Source: Malania oleifera (taxonomy: Eukaryota; Streptophyta; Magnoliopsida; Santalales; Ximeniaceae). Taken from it: DNA of 64,000 nt. Below are positions 46,413 to 58,686 of this stretch, piece after piece. Position 1 is the stretch's first letter. Each line of letters starts with the position of its first letter. Location: contig NC_080423.1 in assembly GCF_029873635.1 (NCBI RefSeq), forward strand, positions 101,060,991 through 101,124,990, in the 5' to 3' direction. The translations under genes and the position numbers were made by a program. The notes under the pieces are model-generated. The model saw nothing but the letters and a program-made list of their open reading frames with translations, had not been told where the DNA came from and made no database searches.

Positions 46413-48562
46413 TCGATAAGTTTGCAGTGGATTGGGAAACGGAATGTGCCATTGGAATCCTGGTTACGCAGCCGACATTTCTACTGGAGCAAATTTTTCA
46501 TAGGAATGGCTTAGGCACTGCTCCTGGGGAAAGGTAATTTTTCCCTATTTTCTCAATTTCACTGTTAATATGCTGTTAAATTGACGATCGAACGCCACCA
46601 TGGGGTCCTAGTCGTCGTTATTTTGGCATAGATAATTTTTCAATTGGGGTTTTCTTGACCCTAATTCAAAGCAAGAGTGTAATTTGAAAATTTTGGCTAT
46701 ATTTAAGGGTATTATTATTTATTTAGGAATTATGACCCTAGGAAATTTTAAATAATATTTTATTCAGGAATAATTTATTGGAACTAGGAATTTAATTTCA
46801 GGATCCGGGTGAGCGCCGCTGGTATTTTTCGGAGTCCCTGTTGGCGTAGTTCAAGAAACCAGGTAAGAGAAAAAATATATATTAAATCAGAATTTTTATG
46901 AATTTAATGGAAAAATAAATTATGTTATATGTACGTATATATGTTTCAGTATGGGTAAAATGCCAACTGTTTAAATTATATTTTTTTCGAGTTTAGGGCT
47001 GTTTATTTGATATGTATGTGTGAAAATGAATTGATGAAAGTGGAAAAATATTTTCAGAATATTTATGTAAGACATGAAAGGTATTTATTGTATATAAACA
47101 TTAAATGTTGGTTGGCTTATTTTACAAGCAGTGTATAAATTTTATTGCTAAATTATGTGGCATGAGTAAATAGAATGCTGTGTGGAAATATATGTTAAAT
47201 GATGAGATGCAGGTTAAGTTAGTAATGTATTGTGAATAAAACATGACATGAACTATGTTGCTTGTGTATGTTAATGCAACCATGTAAACAGCTGAAATAT
47301 GCTGGGTAAAACAGTTAAAAGTGGCTGAGTAAATGTGTAACAGTTAAAAGTGGTTAGGTAAATGTGTAACAGCAGAAAGTGGCCGGGTAAATGTGTCACA
47401 GTTGAAAGTGGCTGGGAAATGTGAAACAGCTGAAAGTAGCTGGGTAAATGTATGACAGCTGCAAAATGCTGGGTAAAACAGCTGAAAGATACTGTCTATG
47501 AAATGAAATGGAAATGAAATGTGAAATGTGAACAATGTAAAATGGGAAAGAGTTACTTAAAGTGAAATGCAATGTAATGTTAAGCCATGAATATGAACAA
47601 ATGTGTATGATTGAATAATGATAGAAAAAATGATGTATTATAATATTAGAAATATATATGTACATAGAACATGTTACGATTGGGCGAGGCATACCTTTCT
47701 CCTGAGGGCTTGCTGAGTAAGGCGAGTGCACTGGTAGCTAAAGATGTGGCAATAGCCGCATCATGCACTAGAGCAAAGGGAACCTACTTATATGAGCGGG
47801 TAGATTTCCCTATCCTTAAGGCTTTCGCTGATAAACTTTTGTATAAGCTGTGTGAGTACGAGATCAATTTATCACTTGAGGGCTTACTGAGTAAGGTGAG
47901 CGCCCTGGTATGCTTGAGCTACGACCTTTGGGTTGCCTAAATATCATAGCAGATGGGTGCTACTTGTATGGACGGGTAATCACCCCTATCCTCGGGTAAT
48001 CTCGTGGGTTAAACATTTGCATGTGTTTGATTAGGTTTATGGAATAATTTCAGAAATTATGTTAATGATTTTCAAATGTTAAATAATATGTCATATATAA
48101 ACTCATGTTGGTCATACACTGTTTTAATATATTGTTTCTTCCCTTACTAAGATGTGTCTCACTCAAATATGAAATTATTTTTTTTTCAGGATTTCCTCGA
48201 GATCGAGCTTTGAGAGCTCGAGGTTTTTATAACATTATCGGGAAATAGAAAAATAAAATGATATATTTCTATGTTAATTTTGGGGAATGTAAATATTTAT
48301 ATTTTATGTCTTTATGTTTTAAGGCTATTGAGTAAGGAATGATAGTGAAAATACTGAATTGTTTTAAGAGTTATGTAGATTTATGGAAATTCAGGTGATG
48401 GATGATTTAATATGGATTATAATTAGAATTAGTAAACTCTTGTGTTATATTATATAGAGATTATGATATTGTTTTCCGTTGCGTATGTTATGAATTATGA
48501 TTTATCAGGATATGATCAGGTATAACGCATTGGATCCGGATTTAAGGGTTCGGGGCGTTACA
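46004..48562 (+). mobile_element. Solo LTR B (gypsy type), nested in A
   Basis: 2,559 bp from TGTAAAGACCCG to GGGGCGTTACA with perfect 5-bp duplication AGTAA (45999-46003 and 48563-48567). Contains a CT microsatellite at about 46365-46406 and CTTACTAAGATGTGTCTCA at 48143. No coding region. Confidence 0.9.
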
Positions 48563-48633
48563 AGTAAGCATCCTAAAGCTTGAAGCTTTAGGATGTTCTT
48601 CTAAATTGGCGCAGATCCAACAACCCCCCTTGT

Positions 48634-48694
<61 letters not shown>

Positions 48695-49814
48695 AATAAC
48701 GTGGCAGATTTTTGCCCGATCAGAAATTGGAAGATACTGCTGAACTCCATTCTTCGCTGCCGTCATTTATACCAGAGCGGATCGGTGGTAGGAGCGGCGT
48801 AGACGTATCTCCTGTGGTAAGCCAAATCTCCCTTTTTACCTCATTTCTTGTAAATTATAAGGCCGATTGACAAACGGACACCACCATGAGAATCTAGGGA
48901 TAATTCTCTACAAGTCTAGTAGGACAAAATTCTCGTGGGGTCGTCGTGGGCAAAACCCCAAATTTGGAGTATGGGGGTTATTAAGTGGCTTATTTTCAAT
49001 TAATTAATATTAATTTAGAAATGCTAAAATGTTGAGCATCTAGAGTTAAAGTAGAATTTTCGGAATTTAGGGCCCAAGTGAGCGTCGCGGGTGTAATTTT
49101 GGGACCCACAAGTAAAATTCAGAAAATTAAGTGGGGTGTTAAATAATAGTTTAAATGATAATTTGGGGTATATGGATTTTAGGGAAGATTAATTGTGTAT
49201 TGTTTTGGAGGAAATGAGTTAATTAATCTAGGGAAAATGTGAATTTCAAGATTTGAGTTTCGGGCGCCAAAGGCGTAGAATCTGGGTGTTAACGAGTCTC
49301 TTATTAAGTTAGATAAGGGAAATAAATTATAACAGTGTTTTTAGAATTACTATGTTAATTAATATGTGAAAATGAACATATGATATTTTGACTGAAAATT
49401 ATTTTGATATAAATATTAGATAAATTGTGTGGCATTTGAGTAATATTAAATTGTGATGCTTTGCAGTGTGAAATTAATATATTATGAATATTAGATAAAA
49501 ATTGTGTGGCACACGATATGCATTGAAAAATGTGAAATATAACGATGTGTATTTTTTGAGAAAATATTGAAATGAAAATGATTGATAGGATATTTATACG
49601 TGAGTAGAAATTATTTGCATGAAAAATGAGTTTGTACAAATTACTAATGAGTATTTTGGGAAATGTGGAAATATGTGAAATATGATATATATTATTATGA
49701 GATGATGAAATGTGCATAGAAAATAATGAGAATATTTATATTAAATTGAATTGAGATATACTGAAATATGATTGATGATATGCCAACACCGCACAATAGT
49801 TGCGGGTGAGTGGT

Positions 49815-50147
49815 ATTCCTTTCCTATTGATGTTGTTGGGGAGGTATGCTTAGTATGGAGACTGTGTGTGTGTGTGTGAAGTTCCTACTGATGTCGTTGG
49901 GGAGGTATGCTCAGTATTGAGACTGTGTGTGTGTGGGTGAAGTTCATACTGATGCCGTTGGGGAGGTATGCTCAGTATTGAGACTGTGTGTGTGTGGGTG
50001 AAGTTCCTACTGACGCCGTTGGGGAGGTATGCTCAGTATGGAGACTGTGTGTGTGTGTGTGTGTGTGAAGTTCCTACTGATGCCGTTGGGGAGGCATGTG
50101 TGTGAAGTTCTTACTGATGTCGTTGGGAAGGCATGCTAAGTATGGAG

Positions 50148-50183
<36 letters not shown>

Positions 50184-50455
50184 GTTCCTATTGATGTCGT
50201 TGGGGAGGTATGCTCAGTAGGGAGATTGTGTGTGTGAAGTTCCTATTGATGTCGTTGAGGAGGAATGCTCAGTATGGAAATTGTGTGGTGAAGTTCCTAC
50301 TGATGTCGTTGGGGAGGTATGCTCCGTATGGAAATTGTGTTGTGAAATTCCTACTGATGTCGTTGGGGAGGTATGCTCAATATGGAAATTGTGTTGTGAG
50401 ATTCCTAGTGATGTCGTTGGGGAGGTATGCTTAGTATGGAAATCGTGAATGTGTT
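49815..50455. repeat. GT-linked minisatellite, about 11 copies
   Basis: The unit AAGTTCCTACTGATGTCGTT followed by GGGGAGGTATGCTCAGTATGG and a variable (GT)n spacer recurs about eleven times with lengths of about 40-90 bp. Later copies lose the long GT run and settle at 54 bp (a multiple of three), which creates short open frames without protein meaning. It lies inside solo LTR A. Confidence 0.9.
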
Positions 50456-50793
50456 AAGAATTGGAATTATGTGATCTAATGTATTATGTAAAGTACATAA
50501 ATGTGAAGTTATGTATACATAGATATGTAATAAGTTAAAATGGGAAATGATTATGAAAAATGAAAGAGTGTGCGTTTTATAAAATAAATAATTGAGGCGA
50601 AGTGAAACTCTCCTCCTGAGGGCTTACTGAGTAAGGTGAGTGTCTTGATAGGTATCAAATGTGGCCATTCCTGACAGCATAACGTGTTAAGGCAAAGGGA
50701 AGTTACCTATATGGGCGGGCAATCTTCCCTATTCTTAGGAATTTCGTGGGTAATTATGTGTGTTGGAAATGAATAAACTTGATAAATGGTTTT

Positions 50794-52882
50794 TGTTGGC
50801 CTTACAAGGTTTAAAATCTTATTATCTTATTTTGATGCTAACAAATAAGTGAAATTTAATGTATTTGTGTGAGTAATGATATTTCAGGGTTCATATATGT
50901 GAAAGTCAGGTCAAAGTGCCCACAAGGATCAAATATGATGGAAGCAAGGTCAAAGTGCTCATAAGGATCAAATGAAGCTTAAATGAGCCAAGACATGAAT
51001 TACTTGTTGAAGAATATGATGACATGAATAAGTTGTTGAAAGCCAAGGCATATTAAAGTCAAAAGAGTTAAAGAAAGGCAAAGTAAGAAAGCTCAAAGAA
51101 TATGGAAGTTTGAAGAAAAGATGGATTCAATCCAAGAACAAAACATGAAGACTCAAGAAATTAGAATGTTAATATTTTAGAAGTCTCATGTAAGTTGTTT
51201 AAAATATCGTTTGAAATATTTTGAAGCTCTTAGGTTAACTTCTTAGACCTAGATACTTTTTGAAATACCTGAAAAATATTTTTATAAGGTCAAAAATTAT
51301 TTAAAAAAGGTTAGAATCATTTTTTGAATAAAAAGCACCAAAAAGAGTTTTTCCGAAATGCTGTCATTTTTTATACAGCCGCATTGAGGTGAATTTTTCT
51401 CTGTCAAACACTCATTATTTTAAAGACTGGTCAACATGTAAGTTGTAGGATTTTCTCTTAGCTTTCGTTTGACACCAAGAACACTAATTTGGAGTTATAC
51501 AGAAAAAGTTATGGCCAAAACACTGAAATGGGGTCACTGCTGTCAAACATTTAAACACTGTTCAATGGGTAAATTTTTAAAATTCTAATGTTTTAAATTA
51601 TAGCCGTTTGAACCTTAAATATTCTAATAAATAGGGAAACTCTTTAAGGAAATTTTTGCAAGTTTGAAAGCCTATAAATACATGGTTTTGCAAGTGAAAA
51701 TATATCCAAGAATTGAAAAATCTGTTTTGAGAAGCTGAAAGTACTCTTGTTCTTCCTAAGTTCTCTTGCTCACTCATTGAAAAATTCTTTTGTTGAGAAC
51801 TCTGAAGTGCTGATCCTTCTTCCTTTGAATTCCTACTGTTAATCCTCTTCTAAGAAGGATATTGGTGAATTCTACACTTGAGCTTCATTCTATTTCCTAT
51901 TGATATTTTACATTGAAGTATATAGTGCTAAAATTGTACTAACTTGCTCTTCGAGAGAGTATACTTGTACACAGATTTTATCTTGTGTTTCTTGTAGTTC
52001 ATTGACGTTCCAAGGTGTTTGGATCGTTGGCTAAGCAAGGGGATATTGCTTAGAGAGGCGGACTCTAGCCTATGTAAGGAGTGACCGAATAAGGGAATAT
52101 CGTTTGGAGAAGGCGGGCTCTAACCTTAACCAAGGAATGTTGTAATCGGTTTTGTTCCACCAGTTAACAGAACAGGTTTAGTGAATCCTTTGGTGGTTTG
52201 GCAAAGGTGAGGACGTAGGCTGGGTATAAGCCGAACCTTGTAAAAATCTCCGTCTCACTCTCTCTTTCCCTATTTTTTATTTTCAGTTCATATACAACTG
52301 CGTGGATGATTTAAATATCTAAATTATACATACTACGCATATTTGGAAATCAAGTAAACTTAAAGTCCAATTTTGATTTGGGTTGCGGAAACCGAAAAGA
52401 AGTACGTTGGTTACACCATATCTTGCGGAAACCATACGGGAGTACGTTACTTGGTTAACAACCCAAAGATAAATTTACCAAGAGTTTATTTGAATTCTAA
52501 ATATTTGGAAAGAGTGCTTGCATTTATTTATACAGGGCTTTACTTCAGAAAGCATAAATTATAATTCATAATCATAGGGCTTATATAAACAAACAAACTA
52601 TCTCAAGATCTTATATTACCAAAGTGCTGAATACTTTATATCTTGGTTTGGTTGTTTGTTGTTTAACTTGTACTTGGCAAATAAATTGATTGTTTGGTTT
52701 GAAGATTGTGTTTAATTGATTGGATAAAAGAACTAAGTTCTTGATTGATTAAAGAATTAAAAAAAAAAACAAGTCAAGAATTGGTTAAAAAATATAAAAG
52801 TAGTTTAAGGTATTTTAAAAGGAATCAAAAGAAATTTTTAGAATCCAATTCACCCCCTCTTGGGAAGCTATTCCTAATTTCA
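50794..52882 (+). mobile_element. Solo LTR C (Sirevirus/copia-like), nested in A
   Basis: 2,089 bp from TGTTGGCCTTACAAGG to CTAATTTCA with perfect 5-bp duplication GTTTT (50789-50793 and 52883-52887). Near the end it has CAATTCACCCCCTCTTGGGA, the same phrase that closes the LTR at 60847 on the other strand. No coding region. Lineage inferred from that phrase and LTR length only. Confidence 0.8.
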
Positions 52883-53477
52883 GTTTTAAAGCTTATAAAA
52901 CTTGTGTTGTATATCTATATGATTATGAGAATGTGAATATCAATGTATTTTCTTAGATGAAATGTTGTTTTGAAAAAGAAAGCATGTTATAACTGAAGTC
53001 ATATGGCCACACACTGTAAATAATTTATTCATTCTTACTAAGATGTGTCTTACCCAAAATTATCTAAATTTTTCAGGGAATAGGGATAAATTGGGTGATA
53101 GAGCTCCTTGATCATAGGGAGCTGGGACCCTAATATACAGGGTGAGTTTGGATTAGGAAGGTGTGATTCCCTAGGGTTGTATTGTTTTTGGATATGAGAT
53201 AGTATTGTATATTTATGTATGTTGATACTCTGGGTATTGTATTCTAGACGTTATAAATATACTGTCTTCCGCTGTTAGGTTGTATAAATAAAATAAATTT
53301 TTACCTGGTACCCAGTGTGGGTCGGGTCGTATGAATGATAGTAGGATTGTTGGGGTGGCCAATTTATGGATATTGTGGATGATGAGTGAAAATTTATTTA
53401 TTATTGAAAAAAATTTGTACAAAAAATCGGGGCATCACACTCAAGGTGACATTTCTTTGCTTCTCTCTCTTTCTCTC

Positions 53478-55358
53478 TGTAAGAACCCGAAAAATATATA
53501 AAAGGATTTCTGCAGATTTCGTCGACGAAGCCAGATTTCGTCGACGAAGCCAGAAGACTTTTTGTCGACGAAATTCAGAGGGTTCGTCGACGAAGAGAAG
53601 CCGAGAGGTCTGGAGAAATTGAAATATCAGACTTCGTCAATGAGGCGGCCAACATCCGCGACGAAATACTCGACTTTTCATCGAAGAAAACTAGGCGGGT
53701 CAAAGGGGTATAAAAGGAAAAATTTGTTTTCTTCTTCATTAAGTTTTCTAATCTCTCTCTCTACTCTCTCTCTCTCTCTCTCTCTCTAGATTTCCTCACT
53801 GGTCGTCAATAGAATTCGAAATCCAAGGTTACCACGAGGATTGTGGAAGGATTCTCTACAACTTTTGTGGATCGGAATCTCGTTTCCGAGATTTTCGGGT
53901 TTCGACATAAATTCGAGGTAAGGCTCGGTTTTCATTTCTGATCTGGTAGTTTTGTAGAAGATGGTCGCGTGAGTATATTCTGTATCGGGATTTGTAGGTT
54001 TTGGAACTCGATTCACTGTTTAGGAGCCTAAGAGTTTGGGTTTTGCTTATGGGGTTGAGGTAAGGGGAAACTGTGTTATGTTAGTTACTTTTGAAATCGG
54101 ACTCGGTGGAACTGTGGTCCACGGTCCTGCGTGTGTTTTGACTACTCATTTGGGGGGGATCTAAAGAGAAAAATATAGGTTTTTCATTATTACAGTTTTT
54201 GGGAAAAAGGGAGGCGACGGGTTGCATCCTTGGTTTTGATGAAAACCTATGTATATATGTGATTTATACTACGTGAATGGGATGGCCATGCCTTGACCTT
54301 GTATAAACTGTATTTGTTTGGAAAACCATGATTTAGATTACCAAATGGGTGTGATTTGTTTGGTTATATGAGCATGCATGTGTGTGTGATATGTTGAAAT
54401 GCTAGTAGGAACACGGTTCCAAAATTATTCCAAGTACTGAGAGTGTCCGACTCTATATCTGAGGGCATTTGAAATCGATGGCCATAGATTGGCAAGAGTG
54501 TCCGGCTCTATATCCGAGGGCGTAAGCCTTTCCGACAGATTAGGCCACAGGGTGTGGATGCACCATTTGAGCGCCGGTACGATGCCATGGGAGTTGAGGA
54601 CTTGCCATGTGCTGGTGGCACCATGCTTTGCGGGTTGGCTACGGGCTAACGCTGGAATGCAGGACCGGCTTCAGGCCGATAAGTGTGACGACACTGTGTA
54701 CTGATTATGTGTGTGTATATGATGGAACTGTGTGGACGTGATCGTATGTTCTTGTGACCGATGTATTGAGAGAGCTGAGCTGATGGGATCACCAGTTCTG
54801 GTAACCAGGTTACTAAATCATATGTTGTGGGTGCTTGTAGGCACTGTGTGAATTAGTACTGGATTGCGTTTAACTGCGTGTATGTTTTGTCATCATAACA
54901 CTCAAATGCCACACATTGATATAACCTGTGTTCTTCCTTACTGAGAGGTGTCTCACCCCTACTATACGTACATTTTTACAGGTCTTTCGAGTAATCGAAA
55001 CTAGCGTCCTGGTGTGGGGAGCGTAGAGGCTGGTATACTGTGTTAGCACTTGGGTAAGTGCTAGGACTGTAGATTTGTTGGGTTGCCATTTTGGGTTGTT
55101 TTTGAGCACCCGGTTGTACGTTTTGTTAGAGCTATGATCTGCTCTTATATAGACTCTGGTATGGTACTACATATATGATATATTGATGATTTTTCGTTAC
55201 GTATATGATTGTGTTTGGATGCTGTTTAGGGTGCCTGGGAACCCCACGGGGTCGGACCCTCATCCATTGTACTGTATCTTTTAATGATTGTATGATACAG
55301 GGACAGGATAAGTTACATTCTCACCTCCGAGTCCCACTTCGGGGTTCAAGGTGTGACA

Positions 55359-55360
<2 letters not shown>
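53478..55360 (+). mobile_element. Solo LTR D (gypsy type)
   Basis: Start TGTAAGAACCCG and end GGTGTGACACA, about 1.88 kb. Flanking CTCTC duplicates on both sides but lies in a CT microsatellite, so it is weak evidence. It contains CTTACTGAGAGGTGTCTCA at 54937 and, near its start, three perfect TTCGTCGACGAA palindromes. It lies 38 bp right of solo LTR A. No coding region. Confidence 0.75.
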
Positions 55361-55410
<50 letters not shown>

Positions 55411-55886
55411 TCAGGTGTTTAATTCAAAATAGCGTAACCATTGTGCAAGCCTATTCCAAATTATTAACAATTCTCCAAGTGTCACATTGTCATTTCTAAT
55501 TTTAAGTATTTCATGTATCAAAGTTGTGCATTAGGAAAAAAAATCAGAAGAAATAAATTTATGATACGCATTTCAAAAGGAGTTCATGAAGAATTTGAAT
55601 TCCTCTTTGAGCAATCATAACTACAACATATTCTCTAGTACCTATTTCTAAACGTCCTAAATTATCCCCAATATAAATTCTAAATATCAATTGTCAAATA
55701 ACTTGCAATAATTCATATTTTGTAAAAGGAGTAAATGTTAATTAAAGACATAAAACATGTGTCATAAAGTTCCTTAGTAGCATGCAAAGTAAAAAAAATT
55801 CTATAAATACTAAAACTATACAACATGGTGTGCTCAACCTCTATCTTTTCACTTTATGTACATGCATAGTATGACTAGTCAATACA
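55361..55886. other. Intergenic with CT/AT microsatellite
   Basis: (CT)n at 55361-55390 followed by (AT)n to about 55411, then A/T-rich sequence that is the 3' flank of the DUF247 gene. No gene recognised. Confidence 0.6.
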
Positions 55887-57512
55887 TTAAGAACGAGGAT
55901 AAATTGCAAAATAGGTTTGGGCAATAGTTAAACTAATAACAAAAATTGCAAAGAAGAAAGCAACCATAGTCCAAGGGGTACTAAAATGGTCATGTATCAT
56001 TTGAGTAATCCATGTGTTAATCCTCATGTCGTAGTGATTTTGGATTTTGTCCTCAACTTCTTGAAAACTATCAAAGGCTAGAGTTACCTCTGCTCCCATA
56101 TCATTGATCATTTTTGCCACCTCTTCATCACTACTTAGGTGGTGGTGCAATAATTTTTGGGATCGCAACTCTCTTACATCGTCGATTCCGTCAATCAAAC
56201 GATCCATAAAATATATGTAGGTTGAAACTTCATGCCTAGTAAACGTATTTGGGGCTGCTTCATAAGCCATCATGTTCATAAAAATATGCTTGTCGCCTCT
56301 GTTAAATTTTATGTTTGGAAGCTTTAGTTTACCATAAAAGAAGTGAGAAACAAAACTGATATCATTCAAGAAACTTGTGTCACTGGGCTTGCAATGGATC
56401 CCCTTTGATTTGATTTCGGTTGCAGAACGAAAAAAGTGACCTTGCGGACAAAATCTCTCTTTGCCCAAATTTTAGTTCCTTCGGTTTTAGCACTTTTAGT
56501 TTTTTTAGCTAAGAACAATTTCGATCGGGCAACTTGCAGGAGATGAAGGTATTGTTGATCACCTATACATAAAAATTATAACGATAAATACAAATAACTT
56601 AAGAAACAAACACAAAAGCCAAAAAAAAAAATTCATCACAAGTCATGTGGAATTTGGACATTTGTATGTTAACCATTTCATCAAAATCATCAAACTTTGA
56701 CCACTCAATAGAGCAATTAGGCATGCATATTGGTCTGGTACTTTCTATTTTTTCGGTAGCCAGCTAGACCTTTGGTTACCTTTTCCCCGCCATGTTGCCT
56801 TTGTTGTCTTTGTTGCCTCGCAGGATGTAAGAAAAAGATCAAGGTTGAAATTGATGAGTTCTTCCCCTCCATCTTGACCTGGTTCTGAGAATTTCATGTC
56901 CAGGAGGACTCGGAGAACTACGAAGGGGAGCTGGTTCTCCAGCAAAATAATGTCCATTCGAATTTCAGACGCACTCTTCCAACCCAAATGCTCGAGGAAT
57001 ACACCAACATCAATCAGAAAATGCAAAACGAAGCAGCCATCGAGGAACATCATCTTCAGGAAGGCATCGTCGTCCCAGTCCTTGATCAATTTGTCGAGAT
57101 AGCAACTCTTTGCCTCTTCTAAGACCTCTGAGACCCTGCTGTAGTACTCATCGGGGCGATGCCGGCTGTTGGCGACGAACTCGAAAGCCACTCGGGGCTT
57201 AAGCTCTTCTGCAGCTCTCAGTTGGGGTTTGCCGTGGTGGTAAGGGCCGAGGGACACCACAGCTGGGTCGAAGTAGATATCGTTGTCCTTCCTCCGCCGC
57301 ATCGACGGAGGAACCTTCTGTATTTGGGGCTTCTTCGGTGAAAGATCTTTGTGGTTGGTGCCTTCCTCCATTATGGACATACACTCCAAGAGTTGGTTGT
57401 AAATACGAGAGGGTGCATGGAGAGACGAAGCAGCCGTAACGCTATTTCCTTCTGCTTTTGGTGTTCCCCTTCCCTCCTCCACGGTCACCAAATCTTGATC
57501 ATCAGTTTCCAT
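55887..57512 (-). CDS. DUF247 (UPF0481) membrane protein gene, frame broken once
   Basis: Exon 1 runs 57512-56780 (244 codons plus one base). A 217-bp intron with AAAAG/GTAACC and TATAG borders leads to exon 2 from 56562. Exon 1 carries the family phrases DPAVVSLGPYHHGKPQL (about residues 82-98), LDGCFVLHFLI and ILLENQLPFVVLRVLL. Exon 2 opens in phase with QQYLHLLQVARSKL, but the C-terminal half (FRSATEIKSKGIHCKPSDTS to a membrane segment TMVAFFFAIFVISLTIAQTY) is in another frame. One frameshift therefore lies at about 56430-56530, near several A and T runs. Total length, about 468 codons, suits the family. DUF247 proteins are plant-specific and end in a membrane anchor; grass members act in self-incompatibility, but no such role can be inferred here. 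It is either a young pseudogene or a sequencing error. Confidence 0.85.
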
Positions 57513-58686
57513 CGTAATGTATGATAGCCAGCTCTGATCAACTCTTCATTAATTAATTAATTACCATTCACGAGGGTTGGGAATTGAAGAGACTGATCTG
57601 GCGAATGTAAACATGCATGCATTATTTTATTTTTGAGAAGGTAAAGATTATATATTGAGCGACCAACAAGAGAAAAACAATATCAAGCCAGAAGCTTGAA
57701 GAGCACAAGAACTGACTCTCTGAAATTAAAACAGGAAAAAACAATGGAGGGACAGCCTAAACCGCAGTCAATTGAGTTTGGTAATTGGTGAAGATAGCTT
57801 TAAACTTTTCTTGGCCATGTGAGCTCCACTTGCATATGGATAAGATGCATACCATTCACGGGTACGTATATGCATGTGTTGCCAATTCTGATAACTTTGT
57901 TTTTGTTTGTGGTTGATATTAAAAAATAAAAATGCACTCGATCACTTTCCAAGGATATATATCCTGATAAGTGATATACTTGGAAGGTAAATTGGAGGAA
58001 GAATACATTAGAATACAGGGAATCTACAAAAGGGAACTGCTAGCACTTCCGGGATGGCACCTTAGAAGAAATTATACACACGAAACCTGCTCTCCACTCC
58101 ACGTACTCATGTACTTAATTTTTTTTCGTGTAAAATATGTAGTTTCACATTTATTAGCATTGGATGTAGAGGAACGGGATCCGTTACATGTCTCAAATCT
58201 AAAAAACATGCTGATGGACAACATTAAAGTAGAGATCCTCTACATATTTTCCTGTATGATAAGGTCCAAGAATTCTCGACAAGGCATAGGTCAAGTGCAT
58301 GGGCTCGCATCATACCGGCCTGTGTCTTATTGAATTCTCTTAGATACATATCTTGGGAAAAGCTAACATTTCCTTAAAAAAAGGAAAAAAAGAAAAAAAG
58401 TAGAATAGGAAATTTTCTTAATAAAAATTATAATAAAAAAAACACTTTGATTAGACCCACCAATCAGATAAACAGAGCTTGCCAATCTTGGTTGAAGCTA
58501 AAAAACCTTATTCTTTTAAAGCTTATTCCAAATGTTCCAAGCAATGTTAAAAATGCAAAAACCTAAGTATCTCATTATTATTATGAAGGAAAAACAAACT
58601 TAAACTTCTCGAAACTATACCATCTATTACAAATACTGCCTTAAACTTTTAAAAATAACACTTACAACCCCTAAATTATCAAAAGA
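57513..58686. other. Intergenic, DUF247 upstream region
   Basis: The DUF247 promoter lies at the left end. The open frame at 57971-58333 (120 aa) has no recognisable domain. No terminal repeats were found. Confidence 0.5.

Larger units (their letters stand above)
45819..53439 (+). mobile_element. Solo LTR A (gypsy type), holding two later solo LTRs
   Basis: Start TGTCATAACCCC at 45819 and end GGGGCATCACA at 53439 are flanked by a 5-bp duplication CTCAA (45814-45818 and 53440-53444). Two other solo LTRs lie inside; without them and their duplications it is about 2.96 kb. It carries CTTACTAAGATGTGTCT at 53034 and a GT-rich minisatellite at 49.8-50.5 kb. No internal coding region remains. Confidence 0.8.

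Noticed and set aside
50210-50448. Repeat-protein-like frames with EVCSVWKLCCEIPTDVV units
   Set aside because: The 54-bp minisatellite period is a multiple of three, so any frame repeats; two overlapping frames are open equally.
57971-58333. 120-aa frame upstream of the DUF247 gene
   Set aside because: No domain, no family resemblance and no splice or promoter context seen.
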